Below, piece by piece: positions 33,901 to 45,284 of a DNA stretch of 64,000 nucleotides. Positions within the stretch are counted from its first letter, which is position 1; each line of letters begins with the position of its first letter. The notes below the pieces were generated by a model that saw only the letters and a list, made by a program, of their open reading frames with translations, did not search any database and was not told the origin of the DNA. The translations under genes and the position numbers were made by a program. The stretch comes from Mytilinidion resinicola (lineage: Eukaryota > Ascomycota > Dothideomycetes > Mytilinidiales > Mytilinidiaceae): assembly GCF_010093595.1 (NCBI RefSeq), contig NW_022985455.1, positions 929,650-993,649 of the forward strand, given 5' to 3'.

Positions 33901-35736
33901 CCGCTCGTTCTTGGTTGTGGGGCTTGCTGTAACGGAGGAGGCCCCGATGGCGCTTGGCCAACAGCAGCTCGAGGTAACCTAGACCCACCACCATTGACCA
34001 TTGGGGGCTCTGCTCCCCTAGGAGGAGGTTGCCCAGCAATACTCTCCCGTGCCATAGGCCCCGCAGGCCCTACGGGTCTGCTCTGTGGAATGCCACTCTT
34101 ATCGCTTCCGCTCATTTTTCGTGGAGCGACCATTTGCTGTGACATTGGTGGCTGCGTTTCATTTGCGGGATATCGTATTTTGGATGTGTCGAGAAGATAT
34201 GCCAGGCTCAACTCGCCCCGATCGCTGGGCGCTGAGCTCGGCTCACCAGCTAGAACAACCACGTGTTTTCCAAAGGCGGTCATACTGTGTCCGGATCGAG
34301 CTGATGGCGAGTGTCCCATGTTCTGGAACATGTACCAACGCCGCGATGAAATCCGGAAAGCTGCTAGATCGCCTAGGTCCACACCGTCCTGGGTTCGGCC
34401 ACCGAAGATGTACATGGTGTCGTTGACGAGAGCTGCGGCATGGCCTTCTCGTGCTACTGGGATGTAACCGATGCAATCGAGTTCTGACCAAGCATTCGTT
34501 CGTGGATCGTAAGTCCAGACGTCGTTGAACCAGCTAACCCCATCGGTACCACCAAATCTGCAGAAGGTCAGTCAATGGCTGGGTAACACGGCAGGACGTT
34601 ACATACAGATAGAGCTTGTCGTTCCACGTGACTATGGAGTGGTTCGTTCGAGCTGGTGGTGAGGGCGTGGCAAGCCCGGCGTCCTTGCTGTTGGGTATCA
34701 AAACTTCCCATTTGCTCGTTGCTGATTGAAGAGAGTTTAAATCAAAGGCAACCAGATCATTGAAGAAGTGACCTTCCACCTGACCGCCGAAGATGTAGAT
34801 CCTGGAACCGAGAATATTGAGCGTATGGCCGTACCGACCAGCTGGTCTGGACCCTGCCGGCATGGCCCTCGACCAATGTCTCGTTGCTGTAGTGGGTCAG
34901 CGATCATGTTAACCACAGCTGTGCGGAGGAACACTTACAGGTATTGAGGAGGTAAAGGGTATCGTCTAACATGTCTCCATCCTGCAACTTGGTATCGCCG
35001 CCAAACACAATGAATGCGTTCCCAACCAGCAGACTCGAATGCCCGACTCTAGGGCCTGGTCCATCCCCGGTTGTAGACACGGGGTAGCAGGCCATAGTGC
35101 CACTGCCGACTTCGACCAACCAAAGATCACCTTTGACGGTGGATCCATTTACCAGGCCTCCCATTATGTATACCACGCCATCTTTGGAGGCCACCGAATT
35201 GACGGCGGCGCCATATCGGGGGAATGGGTTCGAGGAGGTCGAAAAGTTCAATCTTCGTTGCGACCATGGATATGGAGAGTCGCGCGCACCGGCAGGATTT
35301 CCTGTAGCAGCCCGAGGATTAGGATTCTAGAAGAGAGTTAGCGATCACGTATGCAGCGTAACCCTGCCTGCAGACTCCGGGCTGCGGGTCTCCACCACAA
35401 TTATGCGGTGGGCAAAGTTGGTAAACTCACCTGCACTTCTGAGTCTGACCGTTCGCGCAAAGTCTTGGGCTCCGGACCTGTACCCGGACCTGGACCTGGG
35501 CCCGGACTCGAAGTGGTTCGTGGATTTTGGAGCGAGCTGAGCGAGTTGTTCACGCTGCTTCCAGGAGTCGGCGTTTGAGCCTGGGGCCCATTACGAGCCT
35601 TTTCGGGGTCTCGAACTGCGACGCCGTTCGGGGCGGGTATCATAGAGCCCGGGCCATGGGAAGAGGATATGTCGCGGGTGGCGGGTGGGAGGGCGGTGTT
35701 CTGCTGGTGCTTCTTCTTCCCAAACAAGAACGACAT
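30945..35736 (-). CDS. Kelch-repeat cell-end protein (Tea1/KelA-like)
   Basis: Minus-strand exons 35736-35431, 35326-34939, 34886-34607 and 34557-30945, about 1,528 residues. After a proline-rich N-terminus the kelch repeats run from about residue 125 to 440, each with a GG pair and spaced Tyr/Trp: YIMGG, FIVFGG, IYIFGGQ, LFGGTDG, MYIFGGRTQDG. A Ser/Pro/Gln-rich linker follows, then about 800 residues of heptad-rich coiled coil. This is the layout of fission yeast Tea1 and Aspergillus KelA, which ride microtubule plus ends and mark growth sites with formins and Mod5/TeaR. The gene is divergent from KOG1 across 1.2 kb. Intact. Confidence 0.9.
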
Positions 35737-36929
35737 GGCGAACTCGCGCCGCGGGCGAAATCAAGGGGCAATGCAGCAGCCGGCACCGCTCAGGATATCA
35801 TTCAGTCGCTGTACCAGAGGAGAGGTCCAGAGTGGGCGCGCAACGAGGTGCGAAGGAGGAACAGGGCCGGGAGGGGGCTGAGAGGAATTGCGGCGACTTG
35901 GGCGTTCAGCGGAATGACGGTCATGAACTGGGCGTGCGCATGTCTTGCAGGAAGGACACGAAGGGGCGAGGCTATCGAAGCAGGCGGAGAAGCAGATGAC
36001 GGGTGGTGGGGTGCAGCGTCGAGCAGCGCAAAGGGTGGTGGAGAAACGGGAGAGGGTGAGCGGGAAGGTCGAAGTTTGGGGTGTGAGAGGCCGGTTAGGG
36101 ATCTTGGCAGCAAGTTTGGAGTGCACCACTTAAGCACGCCTCGACGAGACAGAACCGCGCGAGGACTGGCTGAGGGGGCGCGCGGATCAGCCAGACAGCC
36201 AGACAGCCAGACAGCCAGACAGCCAGAGAAGCATGCAGCTCGGCACATTCGCAGGCGTCGGGCACCACAGCTCGTCTCTGGGCGCTGAGGGCCTCCGGGG
36301 CGGCGACGGCGCTGTGGGTTCCCCTGAGAGGATCTGCAGCGTCCTGCCTCAGGCCGCGTCGATTGGCTGGCACCGCGACGGCCGTGGGCGCGCGACGAAG
36401 GGCTGCAGGGCGGCTATCTGGGGGGCATCGGGGAATACTTTCTTCATGGATGCTGCTGGGGAGCGCGCAGAGAGGCTGCCGGGGACCAAGCGCTCTGGGG
36501 CACCATGTCACGTGCATGTGTGGTCCCCGGCGTCGCACCGCATTGCCGCGTGCACGCAGTCTGTGGCCATGGCGAGCTCGACGCTCGACGCTGGCCACCG
36601 CAGCAGAGCAGCCTCGCACCTGCAGGCGCGGCAGCTGGAGCGCGATGCGGGCACGCGGCCTGGCGGGCTAACCCCAAGGCGACTCGGCCTGCCGTCCAAG
36701 GGCGGCTCCACGCTCACCGCCCGGCAGTTCGCCGCGAGCTTCGATGTTGGACGCACCACGCACCACGCACCACGCAAACCTCACAGACGTCTGCATCCGC
36801 TCACCGGCTGCACCAGGCCCCGCAACCCGCAACCGCAGTGTCCGCCGTCACCCACGCTCCAGCACCGCCCGCCCTGGGTGACGATATGGGCCCGCCCTCG
36901 CGCCCGCTGCCGTCCTCGCATCTCTCGCC
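35737..36929. promoter_or_regulatory. Divergent promoter region between Tea1-like and KOG1 genes
   Basis: About 1.2 kb, GC-rich. Contains a perfect 8-base tandem repeat (AGCCAGAC, five copies) at 36188-36229 and a shorter CACCACG repeat at 36755-36775. Long open frames here on both strands fit GC-rich composition and show no recognisable protein. Confidence 0.5.
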
Positions 36930-39900
36930 ATGAGAATCCCCGCCGACATGCCCTTGCGCGGCCCTGCCTCTCACCACCGCGCCCACCCCGCGGGCGCTGC
37001 TCCCACGCACGACGCTGCTGGCCGAGCTGCCCAGTCGCCTGTCGAGCCCGAGGAGCAGACGCTGGCCCTGCGCCCGCGCCCGTCGTCCACCCGGATGAAC
37101 GGGCACTCGTCCACCGTGACACCAGCCGCCTCCAACGGCCCCGCCGCGGCGGCGCGTCCCCTCGTGCTGCGTACAAAGAGCGACTTTGGCCCTCGCCGCG
37201 ACGACCCCACCGAAGGCGCTGACGACGAGGTTGCCGGCAGCGTTGACGGAGACTTCAAGATCAGGCACGGCTGGGAGACGCAGCTCACCTCCGAGGAGTA
37301 CAACAACCTGCTGACTTCTGTGAGTGCGCCGTGCTACAGACTCACTCACTCTTCACCGCCTCCAGCACTGACACATGCCCGCAGAGTTTCTTCATGTACT
37401 ATACCGACAAGAAGCACGAGACCGGAGGCAATCCGAGGGAGGATGAGGACGCCCACCCGCTGCAGGAATGGCGGATGCGCGACCGCCTCAAGACTGTCTC
37501 CGCAGTGCTGGCCCTGTGCTTGAACATTGGCGTAGACCCGCCCGACATCATCAAGACCAATCCGTGCGCCAAGGAGGAGTGCTGGATTGATCCGACCAAT
37601 GTAGCCACGACCAACTCCGGACACACTCCCATGAACCAGATCGGCAAGGCTTTGCAGTCGCAGTACGAGCAGCTGAGCATGCGCACTCGTTACAAGCTGT
37701 GCCTGGACCCCACTGCCGACGAGACTCGCCGCTACTGCTCGACACTGCGGAGAAACGCCAGGAACGAGAGGGTCCTCTTCCACTACAACGGCCATGGAGT
37801 TCCCAAGCCAACCTCGTCGGGCGAAATATGGGTCTTCAACCGCAACTACACCCAATACATCCCCATATCTGTCTACGACCTCCAGAGCTGGATTGGCGCT
37901 CCGAGTCTCTTCGTTTACGACTGCTCTGACGCCGGTTTGATCATTACAAACTTCAACAAGTTCGCCGAGAAGCATCAGACCGAGTATGAGGAAGCGAGAC
38001 TTCGGGACAGCACCATAGAGCCGCAAGACTTCAGCGATTGCATTCATCTTGCAGCGTGTCGCGAGAGGGAAACTCTTCCAACAAACCCTGATCTCCCCGC
38101 CGATGTATTTACCTCGTGCCTTACTGATCCCATCGTCATGGCCGTCAGGTTCTTCATCCTTCAAGACCCTCTGCCAAGCAATATTTCCATCCAAGATGCT
38201 TCCGCCATTCCTGGCCGTGTGTCGGAGCGACGGACGCCTGCTGGAGAGCTCAACTGGATATTCACTGCCATTACCGATACCATTGCATGGAACTCTCTAT
38301 CTAAGCCGTTATTCAAGAAGCTTTTTCGTCAGGATTTGATGGTTGCTGCGCTGTTTCGCAACTTCCTTCTTGCACAGCGCATCATGAGGGTTTACCACTG
38401 CAACCCAGTATGCCACCCTGAGATTCCTCAGACTCACGATCACCCGCTGTGGAAGAGCTGGGATCTCGCCGTGGAGATGATCCTTGCCCAACTCCCCGAT
38501 CTGTACGCCGACCAGCGAGGCGAGAAGAAGTATGAGTACAAGCATTCAGAGTTCTTCTCTGAGCAATTGACAGCATTCGAAGTCTACTTAGGGCAGGGTG
38601 CCGTGGAACGCAAAATTCCCGAGCAATTGCCCATCGTCCTCCAGGTTTTACTCAGCCAAGTTCACCGACTACGTGCGCTCATCCTTCTCTCCAAATTCTT
38701 GGACCTGGGTCCTTGGGCTGTTAGCTTAGCTCTCAGTATCGGCATATTCCCTTACGTTCTCAAGCTACTACAGTCGCAAGCTGTTGAACTCAAACCCGTC
38801 ATGGTGTTCATATGGGCTCGCATTTTGGCTGTCGATCAATCTTGCCAGGCCGATCTTCTCAAGGATAATGGATATGCGTATTTCATCAGTATCCTAGCGC
38901 CATCCTCCGGTATCCCTATCGTCAACGCTAGCGAGCACCGAGCAATGTGTGCCTTCATCGTGGCCATGTTCTGCAAAGACTACCAATCAGGTCAGCGAGT
39001 GTCCCTTAGCCCTGAGCTAGTGGAAAGCTGCCTCGAGCATCTCACCGACAAAGAGAATCCCTTGCTGAGGCAATGGTCATGCTTGTGCTTGGCCAAGCTG
39101 TGGGTCGACTACGCCGATGCCAAATGGACGGGCATCCGCTGCCTCGCTCACCAACGGCTGTGCGAGCTTGTGTTGGACCCTGTTTCTGAAGTCAGAGCAG
39201 CAATGCTATATGCTCTGACCGCCTTTCTAGGCATCCCCGATGTCACGGCCCAAGTCGCTAGCATTGAGGAATCGATCGCGTCTTTGGTTCTTACCATGAC
39301 GACCGATGGCAACAGCATGGTTCGCAAAGAACTCTTGGTGTTCTTTTCGACCTTTATTGTCAGATACAAGGCCAAGTTCATCGTCGCCGCATTCGAACAA
39401 CTCAGTGCCGAGGCTGAAAAGGAACGTACGCATAGTGCATCAAAGAATAAGGACGAGCTTCATATGTTGCACTCTCGTGAAGCCCCAGGTGGACTTGACC
39501 CTTCTGCATGTTCCAAGGACACCGTATTCTCCGCAATCTGGTTGGAAGTCCTTACGATGACTGTCGATCCACACCCCGAAGTCGCTCGGGACGCGAGTAT
39601 TGTCGTCGACTATATCTTAATCGCCCTGTTGGAGTCTCCGTTGGGTAGTGTCGCCGTGCCGAAACTCAATGGGATCAAGAAGCGGAGCGGACACCGCCGA
39701 ACTGTCCATCACAGGCCACGGGAGGTCGTCGCCGAGCCCAAAATCTCCACACCTCCCACACCCTCTAAAACCGATGGATATCTTTCTCTGATGGGGATTA
39801 AGCGCACAGCTAGCGTTGCTGCATCTTTGAAGAACCTCTGGGGTGGGTCGGAGTCGTCCACAGCTCTTACCAAGACGCCTGCTCTTACGAGAGTGTCGAC

Positions 39901-41312
39901 GGAACTATATCGCCCTCCGGAGGACATGGATCGATTGAGTACGCCTACCGGCGCTTATGATAACTCAACAGAGCCTAAGACACGCGGCTTTGTGCCGCGT
40001 GATATCGCCTCAGAGGTAAAGCTACCTCTCAAGAGCAAATTTTACGAATGGTCTGTCGAGTACTTCCGGGAACCGCAAATGAAGGCCACTGAGGCGGATG
40101 AGCCTGGAAGTACGGATTACAACAGTCGATTGTGGCGTCGTAACCGCAACGACAAGATCATCGCCGAGACTCAGCCACTGAAGGACGTTGCGGGCAGCAG
40201 TCGTTGGGACAGGCCGAAAGGCTTTTTCAACAACGGCACCCAGCCTAAGAAGATGTGCTTCCATCAGTTCGAAGATCACTTGATTGTCACCGATAATCTC
40301 GATAATGTCAATGTATGGGACTGGCAGCACCAGACCCGTCTCAATCGCTTTTCGAATGGCAACCCTCAAGACTCGACGATCAGTGAGGTTCGGCTCATCA
40401 ACGAGGATGATCAAGCCTTGCTCATGACTGGCTCTTCAGATGGAGTCATCCGAATCTTCAGGAATTACGATTCAAAGGCAAAAGTAGAGCTGGTGACTGC
40501 GTTCCGCGCGCTCACGGATCTCATACCGAGCAATAAGAATGCCGGGCTTGTCTTCGATTGGCAGCAAGGCAAAGGGCAGGTGCTTGTTGCTGGTGATGTC
40601 AAAGTCATTCGAGTATGGAATGCTGGCTCCGAGATTTGCTCAGCCGTAAGTGACATTTACTTGACATTCAGACCGGAACTAAGTTAATTTTCTAGGATAT
40701 ACCTGCTCGTTCGGGCTCTTGCATCACATCCTTGACATCTGATCAAGTCGAGGGGGAAATTTTCATTGCCGGCTATGGCGATGGTGCCGTTCGCGTCTTT
40801 GATCAGCGTGAGAAGACCACCACTGCCATGGTGAAAGTATGGAAGGAGCACAAGAACTGGATCACCAATGTCCAAGTCCAGCGCGGTGGACAGCGTGAGC
40901 TAGTGAGCGGCTGCCGAAACGGCGAAGTCAAACTCTGGGACATCCGCATGGACCAGAGCATTAAGACCATCGAAGCCACCAAAGACACTCTACGGACCTT
41001 GAGCGTGCACGAACACGCTCCTGTCTTTGCTACGTAAGCTTTTCAAGTTTCTTGTCACCGGGATGCTGCTAACAGGCTACCAGTGGCACCGGTCGTCACC
41101 GGGTCAAAATCTTCAACATCAATACCGCACTCAAGCTATCATCCTTCGAGCCCTACTCCAGCTTCTTGCACCAGAATCGCAGCGCGGCGATCAGTACGAC
41201 TGCGTTCCATCCGCATCGCATGATGATTGCTGGCGCTGCGCTGCACGATACACATATCAATATCTTTGCGTGCCAGGAAGAGAAGGCTGTGGTCAAGACG
41301 TGGGAGGGTTGA
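36930..41312 (+). CDS. KOG1: Kog1/Raptor, TORC1 subunit
   Basis: Exons 36930-37319, 37385-40645, 40696-41033 and 41084-41312, about 1,405 residues. After a disordered 110-residue N-terminus the raptor N-terminal caspase-like domain begins at MYYTDKKHE. It contains HYNGHGVPKPT (about residue 265) and FVYDCSDAG (about 305), the positions of the His and Cys in caspases. The middle region is helical HEAT-type repeat (for example FLDLGPWAVSLALSIGIFPY). The C-terminus from about 40200 is a WD40 propeller (VNVWDWQ, VIRIFRNYD, VKLWDIRMD). Kog1 presents substrates to Tor kinase in TORC1 at the vacuole and controls growth in response to nitrogen. Exon junctions all keep phase and the gene is intact. 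Confidence 0.95.
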
Positions 41313-42967
41313 AGGGTAGGAAATCGACTTTCCTCTGCTTTCTTTCTTCTCACCCTTGCCCGTTTTCCTACAGAGGGTTTGTATACCAGCCCTGAATTCT
41401 TTTGGCGTATGGACGGTGGCGGCACGAAGCGACAATCGTCATTCGGCATCGGCACGGCATAGGGTTAGAAGCTTGGGACTTTTTGGCATGCATGGGCTTG
41501 GAGCGTCGGATTCGTTTTCTTTCGGACTGACACGTCTGGGCTACAGCCCCTAGGAACGTTTCGAGGGCCGGGATATAGTGGTGCTCTAATTGGGGGGGCG
41601 AAGTAATTGGAGTGAGCGTGAATGAAGACCTTCTGATATCTTGATCTTTTCTGCCCTTTTGAACATGGCAACTTTTTCAAAGCGCCATCTCGCGCGATTT
41701 TCAGCTGCTTCTACCTCAATCTTGCTATCCAAAACCTAATAATCTACGGCCCTCGCCACCATCGCCACGCCACGCCACCTTCCTCTCCCTCTCCCTCATC
41801 TCGGCATCCAACTCCCGACCGACCAGGCTCCCTATCTTATCCTATTCCTCTACCCCGAGGAGCCTCCACTTCCTCCTCCTCCTCCTCTTCCAGGCCAACG
41901 GACCACCTATCTCGCCCACCCCCTCCACGCCCTCGCCGCCTTTGCTCCCCCCTCCCCCCTCTTCCAGTTTTTGGGCCCACAAAATAGACGCCGATAGAGG
42001 GACTTCCTGTCCTGTCCTGCCCTCCCTCCCTCCCTCCCTCCCTCCCCGCAGCAGCCGCCCCCCGCTTGCTGAGCCAGTACCGTCTCGCGCATTAGCACCT
42101 CAGGGCTGGGGTTGTCGACGCGACGAGCCGAGCCCGCGCAGAGCGTTGGCTCCCCCCAGAGCCTGGAGACAGAGAGGGAGGGGGGAAAGGGGAAAAAAGC
42201 CAAAAGCCAAAAGCCGGGGGTCTAGAAACGTGCCGAGAGAAAGTGCAGGCACGAGGGCAGGAGGGGAGGGTCGTGGCACTAAACAATTTCTTTTTCTCAA
42301 GTGCGAAAAAAAGCTGGCGATGAGACGGAAAGCCGGCGAAGTATATTCGCAAGGGGTGTTTTTTTTCTTTCTCTTTCTCACCTCACGCTGCTGCTACTAC
42401 ACCCAGCACTGGCGAGGCCGCAGTTGCAAAGCTGTCAATGTTTTCGAGGCATCTCACCTCACGCTATTACACCCAACACTGGCGAGGCCGCAGTTTTGCA
42501 TCGCTGGAAGCGACATCACAGCTGTCAATGTTTTCGAAGCATCTCACCTCACGCTATTACATCCAACACTGGCGAGGCCGCAGTTTTGCATCGCTGGAAA
42601 CGATGAAGTTTACAACACTGCCTACCTTCAGACCTTGCTTCAGAATGTTATCGGGCTGTGTCGATGGCCCGAGCTGCCTGTAGAAGCGTCTTGATTGTCC
42701 TTTCTTGGGTATACGGCATCTGACTTGAAAGAGTTCGAACACAAGGATGCTTGGGTACACAATCCAGAGGTTCTGCATGCGCCCGTATTTCTTTATTCAC
42801 TCTAGTGAGCCTACTTCTTGTTTGTCTACTTACTATCAACCAACTCGCCTAGAAGAACCAACAACAACGCCCTTTGACATCTCTACCCAGTTACAAACAG
42901 AACACTCTCGGCCAACATCCCCAACATCATCTCCAACCTCACCCTCTCGAACCCACCCACCACTACT
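41313..42967. other. Intergenic region with CT-rich and repeated sequence
   Basis: Holds the KOG1 3' flank and the promoter of the membrane protein gene. Includes a CCCT microsatellite at 42024-42052 and the direct repeats listed separately. A 250-codon plus-strand frame at 41942-42694 spans these repeats and is not believed to be a gene. Confidence 0.5.
42376..42600. repeat. Three tandem direct repeats
   Basis: Copies start at 42376, 42452 and 42542, each with TCTCACCTCACGCT, then a CACTGGCGAGGCCGCAGTT core. The second copy adds TTGCATCGCTGGAA, shared with the third. The periods are about 76 and 90 bases; the third copy is shortened at its end. Confidence 0.8.
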
Positions 42968-44181
42968 ATGTCCACCCAAGCAAGCCTCCGCTTCTTCACA
43001 CCTCTTCTCCACACCTACCTCTTCCCCCTCATATCCTGGCTCGCGACCGGCGTCATGAACATCATCCCGCAAGCGCGAGACGTCAGCCTCGCGACAGTCC
43101 CACTCCTGATCTTCGTCGCTATCCTCATCGTCTTCATCCAGCAACCCAACCGCGTGCAGACCTGGAAGGACTTAGACCACTCCCAAATCTTTCGCTACTC
43201 AGTCCTCTTCACACTCTGCCGCATGGCCGAAGAGACGGCTGTTGTCTTCACGCGCGACGTACTCCAGCCTCCACGTGGGCTGTTCCTGACGTTCATACTT
43301 GCGTTCCAGGGGGTGTTCGCGGAGCGGATATGGGATCATTGGATGGAGGTAAGTCGACTTCAAACTTAGGCATCTCACTTCTCCGCATGTCTTTCTTTGC
43401 CCCCGTCGGGTCTACCTCGATACAACTTTAAGAGTTTGAATACAATGGACAATCTATCCTGCTCACATCTAACCAACCCAGACCCCCGAAACAGAAACCT
43501 CCGGCCTCTCTGCCCTGTGGTCCTATTCCAACATCCTCCTCCCCTGGAGCCTCCTCCTCCCCCAACTCCCAACACTGCTTCTATGCAGCCTCTTCCTCTC
43601 AAACAACTACATCCACGCGCCGCCGTCGTTGTGGTCCCTCATGTGGCGCCTCCCACTACTAAACATCCTCCTCTTCCCCCCCTTCTACATCACCTTCCTC
43701 CTCCTCTGCCAAAAGTGGGAAGTCGCGCGACACGAGTACGTCCTTCCTCCCCACCCCCTCTCCATGCCACATCTCCATCTCCCAGTTTCTCTACTAAACC
43801 CCCCCACCCAGCGCCTCCTCCACACCCACCCCGGCCCTCCTCCTCCTCCGCACCAAGCTCAAGCTCCTCCCCCACATCCTCCCCGCACGCCTCCTAAACC
43901 CCCTCCTCCCCTGGCCCGTCGACGCCCCTGGCCCTCCTACCCCCGACACACCGGCTCCTCCCCAGCAGCTCGCCAGCCGCAATGCTACGCCCCGCGACGA
44001 CCCCGTCACCGCGCAACGCCAACGTAGTCGACCCAGCACGACCGCGCCGGGCCGCCCGCCAACGCCCTTCGAAAACACGCCCTTCCTCAACCGGCCCTCG
44101 TTCAGCTCGCGGTTCGCGGCGCCGATAACGGCGTCGGCGGAGGACGAGGTGGCGAGGCGGAGGAAGCTGCGGGAGGAATAG
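42968..44181 (+). CDS. Multi-pass membrane protein of unknown function
   Basis: Exons 42968-43348, 43482-43735 and 43812-44181, about 334 residues. At least four hydrophobic segments are visible: near residues 15-35, LATVPLLIFVAILIVFI (about 40-58), GLFLTFILAFQGVF (about 105-120), and LLLPQLPTLLLCSLFLS (about 150-166); another follows in LLNILLFPPFYITFLLL. The C-terminal 100 residues are Pro/Ser-rich, cytosol-like, and end in a basic RRRKLREE. The exon 3 frame is supported by the charged, ordered end and by correct phase. I do not recognise the family; an endomembrane or nuclear-envelope protein would fit. The leader is CT-rich. Confidence 0.7.
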
Positions 44182-45284
44182 CAGGGAGGAGGGCAGGCCA
44201 CGGGGATCGGAGGTGCGCTGAGGGAGAGAGGGAGAGAGGGTGAGAGGGAGAGAGGGTGAGAGAGGGGAGGGTGCTATTGCGACACCGGAGGGTTATGTGT
44301 GTGTCGCTTCAGTCGGGTCGACGATAATGTCCCGCTTGAGGGGAGGGGGGGGGGGGGAGATACACTCAACTCCCAACATTTGTAGATCATCACTCTACAA
44401 TTCCATCCTTTTTTTTGGGGGTGATTTAAGGACTGCGCTGGAGCCTGATAGCTATGCGTACTGCTGTAACGAAGTGGGCGCCGGCTGTTTTATGCGTTGT
44501 TTAGCTTAGCTAGGTATCGCAAGACCTAGTAGTTATAGATGATAGTCCTGCTTTGCTTTTACCCGTAATCATAGGTGTTTTCCTCTCCATTACTGTGGCA
44601 AGATATCGGGATAGCTTCTTGTGCTGGAGCTCATGGCCTAGAACCGCAACGCTCAAGACTGTGGCCGACCACGTTTGAACAAGGCGGACTATAATACATA
44701 GCAGCCTCCCACCGAGTTTGACCGCGTTGTATCTGGCCCTGGTGTTCGGCTTTATGTAAAAGACTCTTGAGAGCATGTAGTGTGAGTGCACAGAAACAAT
44801 CACGATTCGCAGCTTGTTGAAATCTACATCGCGGCATGATCTTCGGGAGCACATCCAGCAGCGGTGAGCAGGCCGCAGAAGGCAATACTAGCGATGCTCT
44901 GAATCACGATAGGCCCAGCTCTACAACACGTACCACTTCCACTTCATACATTGAAAGATTTCAGACGGTGGCTACAAAAGTATGATTGAGAAAAGCTAAT
45001 GCTCTCAAGCCAGGATATTGTAGGACATGAATTCTCGCCCTGGGTCCATTCCAGCCTCCTCCGGTCAAAGGAAGCTTTACATAACTGTACAGATAATCGT
45101 CGATAGCGAAACATGGCATAAGATATTACCCCAGCGGATGTATTCTCAATGAAGGTGCAGAGAGACTGATAGAGAGTGACACTCACTCCTTGTACGATCC
45201 CTTCACCACGCGTTCGCTTCTCGACGTCCGCGTTGGAGCTATCACGGGCACTTTCTTTGGCGGAGCGGTTACTTTGGTCGCAGC
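44182..45284. other. Intergenic region
   Basis: Begins with a GAGGGA-type purine repeat at 44220-44275 and a G run at 44342-44357. No gene recognised on either strand. Confidence 0.5.

Noticed and set aside
36233..37222. 329-codon plus-strand frame and overlapping minus-strand frames before KOG1
   Set aside because: GC-rich composition and Arg/Pro/His-rich translation; it overlaps the true KOG1 first exon in another frame.
37331..37384. Start of Kog1 within the region annotated as intron 1
   Set aside because: The frame is open there by chance. The GTGAGT donor and CCCGCAG acceptor and the family sequence MYYTDKKHE after LLTS-SF support splicing.
41942..42694. 250-codon plus-strand frame
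   Set aside because: Spans a CCCT microsatellite and three direct repeats; no domain; it lies in a promoter region.
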